A DNA stretch of 32,206 nucleotides from NCBI GenBank assembly GCA_041306075.1, contig JBFYKH010000058.1, positions 1-32,206 on the forward strand, given 5' to 3'. This document shows, piece by piece, positions 15,170 through 23,934 of this stretch. Every line of letters starts with the position of its first letter. Position 1 is the stretch's first letter. The position numbers and the translations under genes are program-made. The notes under the pieces are model-generated. The model made no database searches. It was not told the origin of the DNA and was given only the letters and a program-made list of their open reading frames with translations. The DNA is from JAHIYG01 sp041306075 (GTDB lineage Archaea > Altiarchaeota > Altiarchaeia > IMC4 > SCGC-AAA252-I15).

Positions 15170-15580
15170 CTATTTGCCGAGTATGCTGCCGAGGCGCTCC
15201 AGGATGTTCGAGAAACGGTCCAGGTTCTTCTTCTTCAGGACGCCGACTATCCTGCCGTTCTCGTCCCTCATGACGAGGCGGCCCGAGGGGCTCTCCCGGA
15301 ACTTCATCGAGACTTCCCCGAGCCCGGCGTTCTTGCCTATGAAGACGACGGGCTCAAGCGGCAGGTCCCCGACGGTGAGTTCGTGGAGTTCCAGGCCGCC
15401 GGATATGGCCTTGAAGATGGTTTTGTCCGTCAGGAGGCCCGCGTACGCGCCGGATGGGTCTTTCACGAGCATGGAGCCTATGTTTTCCCGCTCGAACGTC
15501 TCGGCCGCCCGGGCTATTGGCCAGTCGGTTCCGCATTCGGCGGTGGTCTTTTTCGCGTAGTCGTAGGGCGTCCATTTCAT
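15170..15580 (-). CDS. Two-CBS-domain protein at the end of the ATPase operon
   Basis: A 136-residue cytosolic protein made only of a CBS pair: first repeat about 15-60 (AAETFERENIGSMLVKD...AGLLTDKTIFKAI, short landmark GLLTDKTIF), second about 75-125 (VSMKFRESPSGRLVMRDENG with VGVLKKKNL). CBS pairs bind adenine nucleotides and report energy state. Its ATG shares one base with the stop of the ATPase D gene (TGATG), so it is translated as part of that operon. A role in sensing AMP/ADP/ATP and adjusting the ATPase is an attractive inference but unproven; CBS-only proteins are common in archaea. Confidence 0.85.
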   Translation of the reverse strand: MKWTPYDYAKKTTAECGTDWPIARAAETFERENIGSMLVKDPSGAYAGLLTDKTIFKAISGGLELHELTVGDLPLEPVVFIGKNAGLGEVSMKFRESPSGRLVMRDENGRIVGVLKKKNLDRFSNILERLGSILGK

Positions 15581-16218
15581 CAGGTCTTCCTCTTCCGCCT
15601 TATCATTTTGCGGCGGTAGAATCCCTCGCGCTCGAATTCTTCGAGGCGCATGAGGATGTATTTCTGGGTGTTTTTAAGCCGGGGTATCATTGTGTATTCC
15701 AGCGCGTTGACGCGCCTCCTCGTCCGCTTGACTTCGTCGGACAGGTCGGTGATTGATTCCTCCTGGACCGCGAGCTTGACTAGCTGAGTTATCGCGGACT
15801 CGTATTCCGATGCCGCGGCGTCTATGGACGGGTGGGTCGCTATCAGTCCTATGCCCCGCTCGTCGGTCCTCCTTCCAGCCTTGGCGGCGGCCACAGCGGG
15901 CAGCCGTATCCCCATGACGTTACGGTATTCTATCTCAGCTTCCTGGCCGGCGGCGGTGGCGAACGCGACCGATGAGAGGCTGGCCTGCCCGGCTTCAGCG
16001 GCCGATAACGCATAGGCGGTTATGGCTTTCTTCATCTGGGCTTGGGCCGCCTCCTCCGTGGCTGAAGCCTCCTTCGCGAGCCGCATGAACTCGAGTATCA
16101 GGGTGTCGCGTTTCTCCTTGAGTAGCCTGTGGCCTTTGGTGGCGAGCCTCAGCCGGTTTCTCACGTGGAGGAGTTCCATCCGGGTGGGGTGGGCGCCCTC
16201 CAGTATCGCCTCAGCCAT
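15580..16218 (-). CDS. atpD: A-type ATP synthase subunit D (central stalk)
   Basis: A 212-residue, mostly helical protein. It opens with the family signature PTRMELLHVRNRLRLATKGHRLLK (short landmark PTRMELL at about 11-17; GHRLLKEKRD at about 29-38), and its C-terminal helix is rich in Arg/Lys (KRTRRRVNALEYTMIPRL). Subunit D forms the coiled-coil rotor shaft inside the A3B3 head. Length is typical. Its start overlaps the end of subunit B by 8 nt. Confidence 0.95.
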   Translation of the reverse strand: MAEAILEGAHPTRMELLHVRNRLRLATKGHRLLKEKRDTLILEFMRLAKEASATEEAAQAQMKKAITAYALSAAEAGQASLSSVAFATAAGQEAEIEYRNVMGIRLPAVAAAKAGRRTDERGIGLIATHPSIDAAASEYESAITQLVKLAVQEESITDLSDEVKRTRRRVNALEYTMIPRLKNTQKYILMRLEEFEREGFYRRKMIRRKRKT

Positions 16219-17593
16219 TCTTCGCTCCGGGCAGGTATTTCGCCAGGAGTTTCTCGTCTATCCTCTTCAGGTCCCTTTCCGGGAGGATTGACAGGAGCCT
16301 CCAGCCGAGCTCCAGCGTCTCCTCCACCGTGCGGTCTTCGGCCCTGCCCTGTCTTGCGAATTCCCGCTCGAACCGGTCGGCGAACGCCAGGTATTTCCCG
16401 TCCCGCTCGGAGAGGGCTTCCTCGCCGATGACTGCCACGAGGTCCCTCAGGTCCCTGCCTTCCGCGTATGCGGCGTACATCTGCTGGGACACGCTCGCGT
16501 GGTCTTCCCTGGTCCTGCCCTCGCCTATGCCGTTCTTCATGAGGCGGGAGAGGGACGGGAGGACGTCGACCGGCGGGTAGACGCCTTTCCTGTAGAGCGG
16601 CCTGGAAAGCACGAACTGGCCTTCGGTTATGTATCCCGTGAGATCCGGGATGGGGTGGGTTATGTCGTCGTCCGGCATGGTTATTATAGGCACCTGGGTT
16701 ATGCTGCCCTTGCGGTCGCGTATCCTGCCGGCCCGCTCGTAGATGCTTGCCAGGTCGGTGTACATGTAGCCGGGGTATCCCCTCCTGCCCGGCACCTCCT
16801 CCCTGGCGGCGCCGACCTGCCTTAGCGCCTCGCAGTAGTTGGTCATGTCGGTGAGGATGACGAGCACGTTGTAGTCCTTCTCGTACGCGAGGTACTCGGC
16901 GGCTGTGAGCGCCGCCCTCGGCGTTATTATGCGCTCTACGGCGGGGTCGTCGGCGAGGTTTATGTAGGAGACTATGCGCTCGGATGCGCCGCTTTCCCCG
17001 AAGCTCCTGCCGAAGAACATCGCCTCCTCGTGGGTGATGCCCATGGCCGCGAACACGACGGCGAACTCCTCCTGCGTCTTCACCTTCGCCTGAGCGGCTA
17101 TCTGGGCCGCGAGCTCGTTGTGGGGCAGGCCGGCTCCGGAGAATACCGGCAGCTTCTGCCCGCGCACGAGCGTGTTCATGCCGTCTATGGTGGATATGCC
17201 GGTCTGTATGAACTCCCGGGGGTATTCCCTGGCGGAGGGGTTTATCGGCTGCCCGTTGACGTCGAGGAGCTTGTCCGCGGTAGGGTCGCCTCCCCCGTCC
17301 CTCGCCCTGCCGGTCCCGTCGAACGTCCTGCCGAAGAGCTCGAGCGAAACCGGCAGGCGCATGGTCTCCCCGAAGAAGAGGACGGATGTCTCCTTCGTGT
17401 CGAGGCCCGTGGTGCCCTCGAACACCTGGACTATCGCCTTGTCGCGGTAGGCGTCGAGCACCTGGCCCCGGCGCAGCGCCCCCGATGAGTCCCGTATCTC
17501 CACGACCTCCCCGTACATGGCGGCCTTCGTGTTTTGCACCACGATGAGGGGGCCCTTCACGTCGGACACCGTCTTGTATTCCACGGCGGCCAT
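16211..17593 (-). CDS. atpB: A-type ATP synthase subunit B (regulatory/non-catalytic)
   Basis: A 460-residue protein with the beta-barrel N domain (YKTVSDVKGPLIVV), the degenerate nucleotide loop SGAGLPHNELAAQIAAQ in place of a true Walker A, and the conserved segments MGITHEEAMFFG, LTDMTNYCEALR, GRRGYPGYMYTDLA and GSITQVPIITMPDDDITHPIPD (short landmark TMPDDDITHP). The missing P-loop lysine is normal for this subunit. It lies one base after subunit A and overlaps D. Confidence 0.97.
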   Translation of the reverse strand: MAAVEYKTVSDVKGPLIVVQNTKAAMYGEVVEIRDSSGALRRGQVLDAYRDKAIVQVFEGTTGLDTKETSVLFFGETMRLPVSLELFGRTFDGTGRARDGGGDPTADKLLDVNGQPINPSAREYPREFIQTGISTIDGMNTLVRGQKLPVFSGAGLPHNELAAQIAAQAKVKTQEEFAVVFAAMGITHEEAMFFGRSFGESGASERIVSYINLADDPAVERIITPRAALTAAEYLAYEKDYNVLVILTDMTNYCEALRQVGAAREEVPGRRGYPGYMYTDLASIYERAGRIRDRKGSITQVPIITMPDDDITHPIPDLTGYITEGQFVLSRPLYRKGVYPPVDVLPSLSRLMKNGIGEGRTREDHASVSQQMYAAYAEGRDLRDLVAVIGEEALSERDGKYLAFADRFEREFARQGRAEDRTVEETLELGWRLLSILPERDLKRIDEKLLAKYLPGAKNG

Positions 17594-17594
17594 G

Positions 17595-19319
17595 TTAGTC
17601 TTTCACCTCCCCGGTCATGGAAGCTATCTCTCTCAGCTTCCCGCCGAAGGCTGCGTCATCCTGGTATTTCATCCGCGAGATCTCCTTCACCGCCGGGGAA
17701 TCCATGATGTCCGTCAGCTTCTTGCCTCTGGCCAATGCCTCCTCCGCGGCTTCCTTGAAGCCGAGTATCGCCGCCAGCATGCCAGCCTGCTTCTCCTTGC
17801 TGCAGTATGAGTCGGTGTCGTGGAACGCGTACTGCTGCAGATAGTCCTCCCTCAGCATCTTCGCGGACTCTAGAGTCAGCCGGTCCTTTTCTGGTAGCGC
17901 GTCTGTCCCGACGAGCTGGACTATCTCCAAAAGTTCGCTCTCCCTCTGGAGTATCCTCAGGGCCTCTTCCCTCAACGCCTTAAGCCCCCCCTGCGCATTT
18001 CTTCCGTACCATCCCTCGAGGGCTTCCGTGTACAGGCTGTAGCTCGTGAGCCAGTTGATTGCCGGGAAGTGCCTGCGGTCCGCGAGCTTCGCGTCGAGCG
18101 ACCAGAAAACCCTTGCCACGCGCAATGTGTTCTGGGTGACGGGCTCGCTCAGGTCGCCACCGGGAGGAGAGACCGCGCCGACTATCGTGGCGGAGCCTTT
18201 CGCCCCGTTCAGGCATTCCACCGCCCCGGCGCGCTCGTAGAAGGACGCGAGACGGGTGCTGAGGTACGCGGGGAAGCCTTCCTCGCCCGGCATCTCCTCA
18301 AGGCGCGCGGATATCTCCCTCATCGCCTCCGCCCACCGGGAGGTGCTGTCGGCCATGACGGCGGCGTTGTATCCCATGTCGCGGTAGTACTCTGCTATCG
18401 TGATGCCGGTGTAGACGGAAGCTTCCCTCGCGGCCACCGGCATGTTCGAGGTGTTCGCGATGAGCACGGTCCGCTCGAGGAGGGGGCGGCCGCTCTTGGG
18501 GTCCTTGAGCCTCGGGAAGTCGTCGAGGACTTCAGTCATCTCGTTCCCGCGTTCCCCGCATCCCACGTAGACTATGACGTCCGCGTCAGCCCATTTCGCC
18601 AGCTGGTGCTGGACCACGGTCTTGCCGGCGCCGAAGGGGCCCGGTATGGCCGCCGTGCCGCCTTTAGCTATTGGGAAGAATGTGTCTATGACCCTCTGGC
18701 CGGTTATGAGGGGTTCCGTCGGCTGCAGCTTCTTCGCGGTCGGCCTCGGCTTCTTCACCGCCCAGCGCTGCATCATCGAGACGGGGCTGCCGGCTACCGT
18801 GCATATTGTCTCGTCCACCGCGTAGTCGCCTTCCCGTATGCCTTCGACCTTCCCGGAAAGGTGCGGCGGGACGAGTATCCTGTGGACGATTAGGGGCGTC
18901 TCCTGTGTGGTGCCTAACACGGCCCCGGGGTTGACTGAGTCCCCGCTCCGGATGGCGGGCGTGAAATGCCACCTCATCTTCCGGTCCAAGGCCGGAGCCT
19001 CAAGGCCCCGCCTGATGAAGTCCCCGGACTGCCCCCTCAGGGCGACGAGCGGCCTCTGGACGCCGTCGTAGATGGACGTCAGGAGGCCGGGTCCGAGCTC
19101 CACCGACAGCTGCTCGCCGCTCGTCTCGACCGGCTCCCCTGGCCTGAGGCCGGTCGTGTCCTCATAGACCTGGGCGTAGACGCGGTCGCCGTCTATCTTT
19201 ATGACCTCCCCCATCAGACGCTCCCGCCCCACTCGGAGGATGTCCTGCATCCTGGCGCCGCGCATCCCGTCGGCCTCCACCAAGGGCCCGCTGACCCGCT
19301 TTATCCTCCCGTCCGTCAT
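17595..19319 (-). CDS. atpA: A-type ATP synthase subunit A (catalytic)
   Basis: A 574-residue catalytic subunit. The beta-barrel (3-80) is followed by the non-homologous insert (about 110-190) characteristic of A-type subunits. The Walker A loop GPFGAGKT is at 227-234 and the catalytic GERGNEMTEVL at 255-265, with ADSTSRWAEAMRE and EGFPAYLSTRLASFYERAG further on. There is no intein in the P-loop, a common insertion site in archaeal A subunits. The ATG at 19319 overlaps the subunit F stop (ATGA). Confidence 0.97.
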   Translation of the reverse strand: MTDGRIKRVSGPLVEADGMRGARMQDILRVGRERLMGEVIKIDGDRVYAQVYEDTTGLRPGEPVETSGEQLSVELGPGLLTSIYDGVQRPLVALRGQSGDFIRRGLEAPALDRKMRWHFTPAIRSGDSVNPGAVLGTTQETPLIVHRILVPPHLSGKVEGIREGDYAVDETICTVAGSPVSMMQRWAVKKPRPTAKKLQPTEPLITGQRVIDTFFPIAKGGTAAIPGPFGAGKTVVQHQLAKWADADVIVYVGCGERGNEMTEVLDDFPRLKDPKSGRPLLERTVLIANTSNMPVAAREASVYTGITIAEYYRDMGYNAAVMADSTSRWAEAMREISARLEEMPGEEGFPAYLSTRLASFYERAGAVECLNGAKGSATIVGAVSPPGGDLSEPVTQNTLRVARVFWSLDAKLADRRHFPAINWLTSYSLYTEALEGWYGRNAQGGLKALREEALRILQRESELLEIVQLVGTDALPEKDRLTLESAKMLREDYLQQYAFHDTDSYCSKEKQAGMLAAILGFKEAAEEALARGKKLTDIMDSPAVKEISRMKYQDDAAFGGKLREIASMTGEVKD

Positions 19320-19591
19320 CTCAGTTCCACGCCCACGGTACCCCTTATTATTTCCCCGACCCGCATATATCCTTCGGACGGCAGAGTGAGCACGTGCGAC
19401 CTCTCCTTGAGCTCGTCCAATGCGGGGCCGAGCGCCTTCGCGCCATCTGCCGTGACGAGGAAGAGTGCGTCCCTCCCTTTGAGCCCATCCATGAGTCCCT
19501 GCGCCCGGGCGTCATACGCCTCGGAGACGCCGCCCAGCCTGAACCCGTCAAGCTCCTCCCCGACGCCGATGACCGCCACCTTCAGCTTCAA
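19316..19591 (-). CDS. atpF: A-type ATP synthase subunit F
   Basis: A 91-residue Rossmann-like subunit (KVAVIGVGEELDGFRLGGV at the start, LVTADGAK midway, ending VGVELR). It sits at the base of the rotor and affects ATP hydrolysis. No ATG is available at the right place. The start is the TTG at 19591, which overlaps the subunit C stop as TTGA; the longer open frame upstream is antisense or out-of-frame to subunit C. A GGTGGT stretch just upstream can serve as ribosome binding site. Confidence 0.92.
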   Translation of the reverse strand: MKLKVAVIGVGEELDGFRLGGVSEAYDARAQGLMDGLKGRDALFLVTADGAKALGPALDELKERSHVLTLPSEGYMRVGEIIRGTVGVELR

Positions 19592-20583
19592 GAGACCACC
19601 GCCTTCAAGGCTTCGGCCGTGAGTCCGTGCCATTTCCCCGCCAGGATGGCCCTGAGCGCGTATGCTTCCCGCTCCTTCGCCCTGATGAAAGAGATTACCG
19701 TGTCCACGCTTAGGGGGCAGAGCAGCGAACGATACCTGGTCTGTTCGTCCACTGCCTCCCGGAGGCCGGCGGAAAGCGGCACGCCGCCCGGCTGCAGGGC
19801 CTTCCCCACAGCTTCCGCGTACGGCGTGTCCGCGAGGAGCCTGAAGACCCCCTGCCTGTCCTGGCCGCCCATCTGCCTGAGCCGGGCGTCGTTGACGTAG
19901 AGGCCTCCGTCGAGCATGTGGGCGGAGGCGGAGATGCCGGAGCCGATGCACCGGAGCGTCGTCCTGATGTTCAGCGTGTCGGCGAGCATCCCTGCCTGCT
20001 CGGCCATGGAGCCCCCGGACTCCGAGGCCAGACGCCGTATGAATCTCCGGTCCAGCTCCTCCTCGTATTCGAGGGGGCTCGACCACTTGGAGGCAGCCTC
20101 CGATGCTATGTCCCGGTATGGCTGCTTCAGCTTCTGCGAGAGTTCCTCCGGGGTTTTGGCCTCCGAGCACGACCTGAGCTCTTCAGGCCCTATGAGACCC
20201 GTCGGGAAGAGCAGGGGCATGACGCGCTCCGGGGGGAGGGCCGACCTCAGCCCCCGGGTGAGCGTCTTCAGGTTGTCCATGTCCCACCTGCCGTAAACGT
20301 GGGCCGCGAGGGCGCCCCTGTCCTTCTCCGGGACCGAGCCGACGAGCTCCTCCACGGAGGACTTGAGCGCCGAAGCTATCGCATCCTCCAGGTCGATGAG
20401 CCTTGAGGCCGCTGTGAGCCTCCTCATGCGGGGGCCGTAGTCCGTGGATTCGAGGAGCGCGACGGCATCAGTCGGCGTCGCGGCCTGCATCATTGCCTCG
20501 AAGTCGCGGGGCTTTATCAGCCGCCCGTGGAGCCCCGACGCGAGCCCGAGCGCGTATGCGTATCCGGAGTCTTCCTGGGCCAT
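19588..20583 (-). CDS. atpC: A-type ATP synthase subunit C
   Basis: A 331-residue helical protein beginning GYAYALGLASGLHGRLIKPRD and containing the repeated subunit-C/AC39 pattern (LLESTDYGPRM; VYGRWDMDNLKTLTRGL). It links the rotor shaft to the membrane ring. The length is normal. It lies 6 nt after subunit E and overlaps subunit F by 4 nt. Confidence 0.93.
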   Translation of the reverse strand: MAQEDSGYAYALGLASGLHGRLIKPRDFEAMMQAATPTDAVALLESTDYGPRMRRLTAASRLIDLEDAIASALKSSVEELVGSVPEKDRGALAAHVYGRWDMDNLKTLTRGLRSALPPERVMPLLFPTGLIGPEELRSCSEAKTPEELSQKLKQPYRDIASEAASKWSSPLEYEEELDRRFIRRLASESGGSMAEQAGMLADTLNIRTTLRCIGSGISASAHMLDGGLYVNDARLRQMGGQDRQGVFRLLADTPYAEAVGKALQPGGVPLSAGLREAVDEQTRYRSLLCPLSVDTVISFIRAKEREAYALRAILAGKWHGLTAEALKAVVS

Positions 20584-20589
20584 GGCATC

Positions 20590-21147
20590 TCACCTGAACA
20601 GTATGCCCCCGACGCCGGGCTTCAGGGACGTCTTCATCCGCTCAAGGAGCGGACCTGTGCGGTTGTCGACCCTTATGGCGCCGTCCTCGGATTCTATGAC
20701 GATGCCGAATCCGCCGACGTCCTCCTCGACGACGGCCGCGTCCTTCCGGGGCTTGAGGAGCCCGCCGCTTCCGCGGCCTGTGCGGACGATTTTCGGGCCG
20801 TCTATCGCGTCGGCGTCCGCGAGGAGCCGGTTCAGGAGACCCGCCCTCTTCTCGGGCGGCAGGGACGAGAGCGCCTCCTTTGCGGCCTCGAAGACCCCGT
20901 CCACGAGGAGGGCCTTCTCCCTCCCGACCCGCCTCATGGCCTCGTTCCTTGCCGCGCCCGCTATCGTCCGCCTCCTGAGCGCCGCATCCTTCGCGGCGCC
21001 GTCGAGTATCCTCCGCCTCTCCTTCTGCGCCGACGCCTCGGAGTCGGACCTTACCTTGGCGGCCCCCCTCGCGTACTCGGAGGACAATTCATCGGCCTCC
21101 CTCTTCGACTTGGCCCGTATGTTCGCCTCAAGCTCCAGGTATCCCAT
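20590..21147 (-). CDS. atpE: A-type ATP synthase subunit E (peripheral stalk)
   Basis: A 185-residue protein with a long charged N-terminal helix (about 1-90, rich in Ala, Glu, Lys and Arg) that would pair with subunit H as a coiled coil, and a globular C-terminal domain with GGFGIVIESEDGAIRVDNR, the usual family landmark. It begins one base after the end of subunit K. Confidence 0.92.
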   Translation of the reverse strand: MGYLELEANIRAKSKREADELSSEYARGAAKVRSDSEASAQKERRRILDGAAKDAALRRRTIAGAARNEAMRRVGREKALLVDGVFEAAKEALSSLPPEKRAGLLNRLLADADAIDGPKIVRTGRGSGGLLKPRKDAAVVEEDVGGFGIVIESEDGAIRVDNRTGPLLERMKTSLKPGVGGILFR

Positions 21148-21148
21148 C

Positions 21149-21640
21149 TTACGCCCCGATGACCTTGGCGGACACCAGTATCAGGAGGCCCACAACGAAT
21201 CCGAGTATCGCCGAGACCTCGCACATGGTGACGTATATCAGCACCTTGAAGGGTATGGCGCTGTTCCTGCCGTATGCGGCGAGGGCTGCGGACGCTGCCT
21301 TCCCCTGGGATATCGCCGTGAGGCCGCAGACGCCCACGCATAAGCCGGCAGCCAGGCACATGAGCCCCTGGACGGTGGTGAGCTGGCCGCCAATGATGCC
21401 GTTGAGTATGAAGGTGGCGACGACGAACGCGTACAGTACCTGCGTCTGGGGGGCGACCTCGAGTATCAGTATCTTCACGAAGTTCTTCTCCTGTTCGGCG
21501 GTGAGCGCGGCGGCCGTGCTCCCGGATATGCCAAGGCCGGTCGAGGCTCCGTACCCTGCCAGTGCGACGCCGAATGCGGCGCCGAAGGCCGACAGTACGT
21601 TCGGGTCCGTCAGATAGTCCGTTAGGGTTCCTGGTTCCAT
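21149..21640 (-). CDS. atpK: A-type ATP synthase subunit K (membrane ring), duplicated hairpin with Na+-type ligands
   Basis: A 163-residue proteolipid with four membrane helices, i.e. two fused hairpins. The first hairpin has P64-Q65-T66-Q67 followed by VLYAF but no ion-binding carboxylate at the usual place; the second has Q112 (ISQGK) and the essential E141 (CEVSAILGF). These match in kind and spacing the T64, Q65, Q110 and E139 ligands of the Na+-binding NtpK ring of Enterococcus hirae, offset by two residues throughout. The sequence therefore predicts a V-type-like ring with one ion per four helices and probably Na+ coupling. An additional glutamate, E61, precedes the motif. Confidence 0.95.
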   Translation of the reverse strand: MEPGTLTDYLTDPNVLSAFGAAFGVALAGYGASTGLGISGSTAAALTAEQEKNFVKILILEVAPQTQVLYAFVVATFILNGIIGGQLTTVQGLMCLAAGLCVGVCGLTAISQGKAASAALAAYGRNSAIPFKVLIYVTMCEVSAILGFVVGLLILVSAKVIGA

Positions 21641-21643
21641 GTT

Positions 21644-23590
21644 TTACCTCCTGAGTATCGTGTGTTCCCGGCGCTCCATGAACGGCTGGAATTCGACGCC
21701 TCCGCCGTCGTAGAATGCGCTGTAGAATTCGACGTAATGCAGCCTTAGGGAGTGCACGAATGCGCCGATGGGGTTCATGAATAGCATTACTGTATGGACC
21801 GTAATAAAAAGTGCCGCCGCGACTGCGGGCCCCACTATCGGGATGCCCCACAGGAGGGACGACAGGAAGTTGAACGCCATGCCGACGCCGGGGGTCGTGA
21901 GGTTGAGGGCGAGGAGCCTCGAGTACGATACGAAGTTGCCTATTGAGCCGGGTATGTTGAGGACTGCCAGTATCCCGAAGCCCCAGAAGAGGAGGGCGAA
22001 TCCGGCGGCGAAAGCCGCCAACGCCGCCGCCTTGCCCCAGATGAGGAGCGCCGGGACAGAGGCGAATATCAGGAGCCAGCTTATGTGGTCGGTGAGGACG
22101 CCCTTGTACTCGCGCCTGCCGAGCTTGTCGAATATCCCGAGCGCGTGCCCGAAGAGTATCTGGAGGACCCCGACCGCCACGGTGACGGACAGGAGGAGGA
22201 CCGCGTTCGACTTGTAGAGCGGGTCTATGACGACGAAAGGCATGTCCCTAGTCGCTATCCCGAGGACGTATTTCGTGAGGAAGTCCGCGAGGTAGCCCCC
22301 CGTCAGGACCCCGAAGAGCATCGTCGACAGCCCGCAGCACATCATGACGTAGAAGAAGTCGTTTATGCCCTTCGAGTATTTACCGTACCTTTTCCGGAGC
22401 ATGTAGGAGGCCGCCGTCGTGACGAGGCCGTACACCGCGTCGCCGGCCATGAACCCGAAGAAGATGACGAACGTCGGCGCGGTTATGGCGGTGGGGTCTA
22501 TCTGGTTGTACCTCGGCGGCGAATACATCCTCGTGAGGGATTCGAACGGGGCAAGGAGCGGCGGGTTCGACAGGAGCGTGGGCGCGTCCTTCGGGTCCGA
22601 ATCCACCTCGAACGCGCACAGGCCGCCGGACTCCTCGTCTATAGCCGCGATTATCCCGGCCTGCTTCTCCCTGGGGGCCCACAGCCTGAGGTAGGACGCC
22701 TCCTCCGTGGCGCCGAGTCTCGCGGCCGCCTGGCAGCGCTCGTATTCCAGGGAGAGCTGCTCATTGAGCGCCATGAGTTCGCGATGCCGCATGGCGTGGA
22801 TGGCGGATAGCCGCCCTGCCGACTTTGCGGTTTCATCCTTTATTTCCGCGAGCCTGCCCGACGCCTGCGTGAACATGTCCCGGGGTGTGCCGTCGCCCTC
22901 CAGCGCTATCGCCTCGAAGCCTGAAGCCTTAAGCGCCTCTGAGAGTTCCGCTTCGCGGCCCCGCATGACGTTCACCGCCAGGGCGACGACTCCGGCGGAC
23001 TTCAGCCCTTCAACGGCATGCTCGCTGCCGAACACCGCCTTCAGCCGTTCCGTGAGCGCCGCCTCGCCTTCCGGGATTACCAGCCCGAACACGGTCTGAA
23101 GGTACCCGCCCCCCCTCAGATGCGAGGCCGGGACGTCCAGGTCCGCTACCGGCTGCAGCCGCTTCAGCCTCTCATTTAGCCTCGACGCCTCCTCCCTGAG
23201 CGCGGCGATGCGACCGGACTCCGACGCCACCTCCGCCTCGAGAGGGGCAAGCTCCCCCTCGGCCTCGGCCATGAGGTCCTCGCGGCTTGCTCGCCCGACC
23301 GCTATGCGCTCGCGCCTCCTGACGCCGAGCATCTCCTCGATGAATCCGGCGCTGTCCCGCGCATACGGCTTCAGCGTCTCCGAGACCGCCGCGATGCGAG
23401 CCATGAGGGCGGACAGCCCCCCCAGCCGTTCGGCGGGAGTGTCGCGGACAAGGGACGACGCCGCAAGCTCCTCGCCGGAGAGGTTGTCTATCTGCGCTGC
23501 GCCCACCCGGTGGAGGCGCAATATGACGGCGTCCCTCCTCTCCTTGGCCACTATGCACTCGACCCGGCACATTCGGACAGGCTTGAGCAT
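21644..23590 (-). CDS. atpI: A-type ATP synthase subunit I (a subunit, ion half-channels)
   Basis: A 648-residue protein. The cytosolic N-terminal half (1-365) contains coiled-coil stretches that hold the peripheral stalks. The C-terminal half has seven or eight membrane segments (about 370-610). Two conserved arginines near the ring are present: R558 in VSYSRLLALNL and R616 in FVHSLRLHYVEFYSAFY. The FMAGDAVYGL loop near 380 is also typical. It starts immediately after the subunit H stop. Confidence 0.95.
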   Translation of the reverse strand: MLKPVRMCRVECIVAKERRDAVILRLHRVGAAQIDNLSGEELAASSLVRDTPAERLGGLSALMARIAAVSETLKPYARDSAGFIEEMLGVRRRERIAVGRASREDLMAEAEGELAPLEAEVASESGRIAALREEASRLNERLKRLQPVADLDVPASHLRGGGYLQTVFGLVIPEGEAALTERLKAVFGSEHAVEGLKSAGVVALAVNVMRGREAELSEALKASGFEAIALEGDGTPRDMFTQASGRLAEIKDETAKSAGRLSAIHAMRHRELMALNEQLSLEYERCQAAARLGATEEASYLRLWAPREKQAGIIAAIDEESGGLCAFEVDSDPKDAPTLLSNPPLLAPFESLTRMYSPPRYNQIDPTAITAPTFVIFFGFMAGDAVYGLVTTAASYMLRKRYGKYSKGINDFFYVMMCCGLSTMLFGVLTGGYLADFLTKYVLGIATRDMPFVVIDPLYKSNAVLLLSVTVAVGVLQILFGHALGIFDKLGRREYKGVLTDHISWLLIFASVPALLIWGKAAALAAFAAGFALLFWGFGILAVLNIPGSIGNFVSYSRLLALNLTTPGVGMAFNFLSSLLWGIPIVGPAVAAALFITVHTVMLFMNPIGAFVHSLRLHYVEFYSAFYDGGGVEFQPFMERREHTILRR

Positions 23591-23896
23591 TCACACACCA
23601 AATTCCCTGAGCACATACGCCACGGCATCCTTCGCGTTCCGCGTTGACTTCAGCCGCAGGGCAGCGACCTCCTTCTCGCATTCCGCCAGTATTCCCTCCG
23701 CCTCCAGAGAGGCTTCGGACTCGGCGGCGGCCAGAATCCGCGACGCCTCCGAGCGGGCGGCGGCCTCCGCGTCCTTCCGGGCCAGCTCCGAATCGGATTT
23801 AGCCTTTTCGAGCGATGCTTCGCCTTCGGCCCGCGCCGCCTCTACGGACGCCTTGGCCTGAGCCTCCGCGGACTTCAGTCTGGTGAGCTCATCCAT
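23591..23896 (-). CDS. atpH: A-type ATP synthase subunit H (peripheral stalk)
   Basis: A 101-residue protein that is almost entirely one long Ala/Glu/Lys-rich helix (coiled coil), as expected of the stalk partner of subunit E, ending VAYVLREFGV. The in-frame extension to 24574 is antisense to secD; ATG 23896 is the start. It is the first gene of the ATPase operon. Confidence 0.88.
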   Translation of the reverse strand: MDELTRLKSAEAQAKASVEAARAEGEASLEKAKSDSELARKDAEAAARSEASRILAAAESEASLEAEGILAECEKEVAALRLKSTRNAKDAVAYVLREFGV

Positions 23897-23919
23897 GACA
23901 GGTAGATATTCGATTCGGC

Positions 23920-23929
23920 GATTAAGAAC
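23920..23929 (-). promoter_or_regulatory. Possible TATA-like box for the ATPase operon
   Basis: The minus strand reads GTTCTTAATC, centred about 28 nt before the ATG of atpH, in the 38-nt gap after secD. The spacing fits other start sites here, but readthrough from secD is equally possible. Confidence 0.35.
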
Positions 23930-23934
23930 CCGGC

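Noticed and set aside
17595..19319. Possible intein in the ATPase A subunit
   Set aside because: The protein is 574 residues with an uninterrupted P-loop region; there is no room for an insertion.
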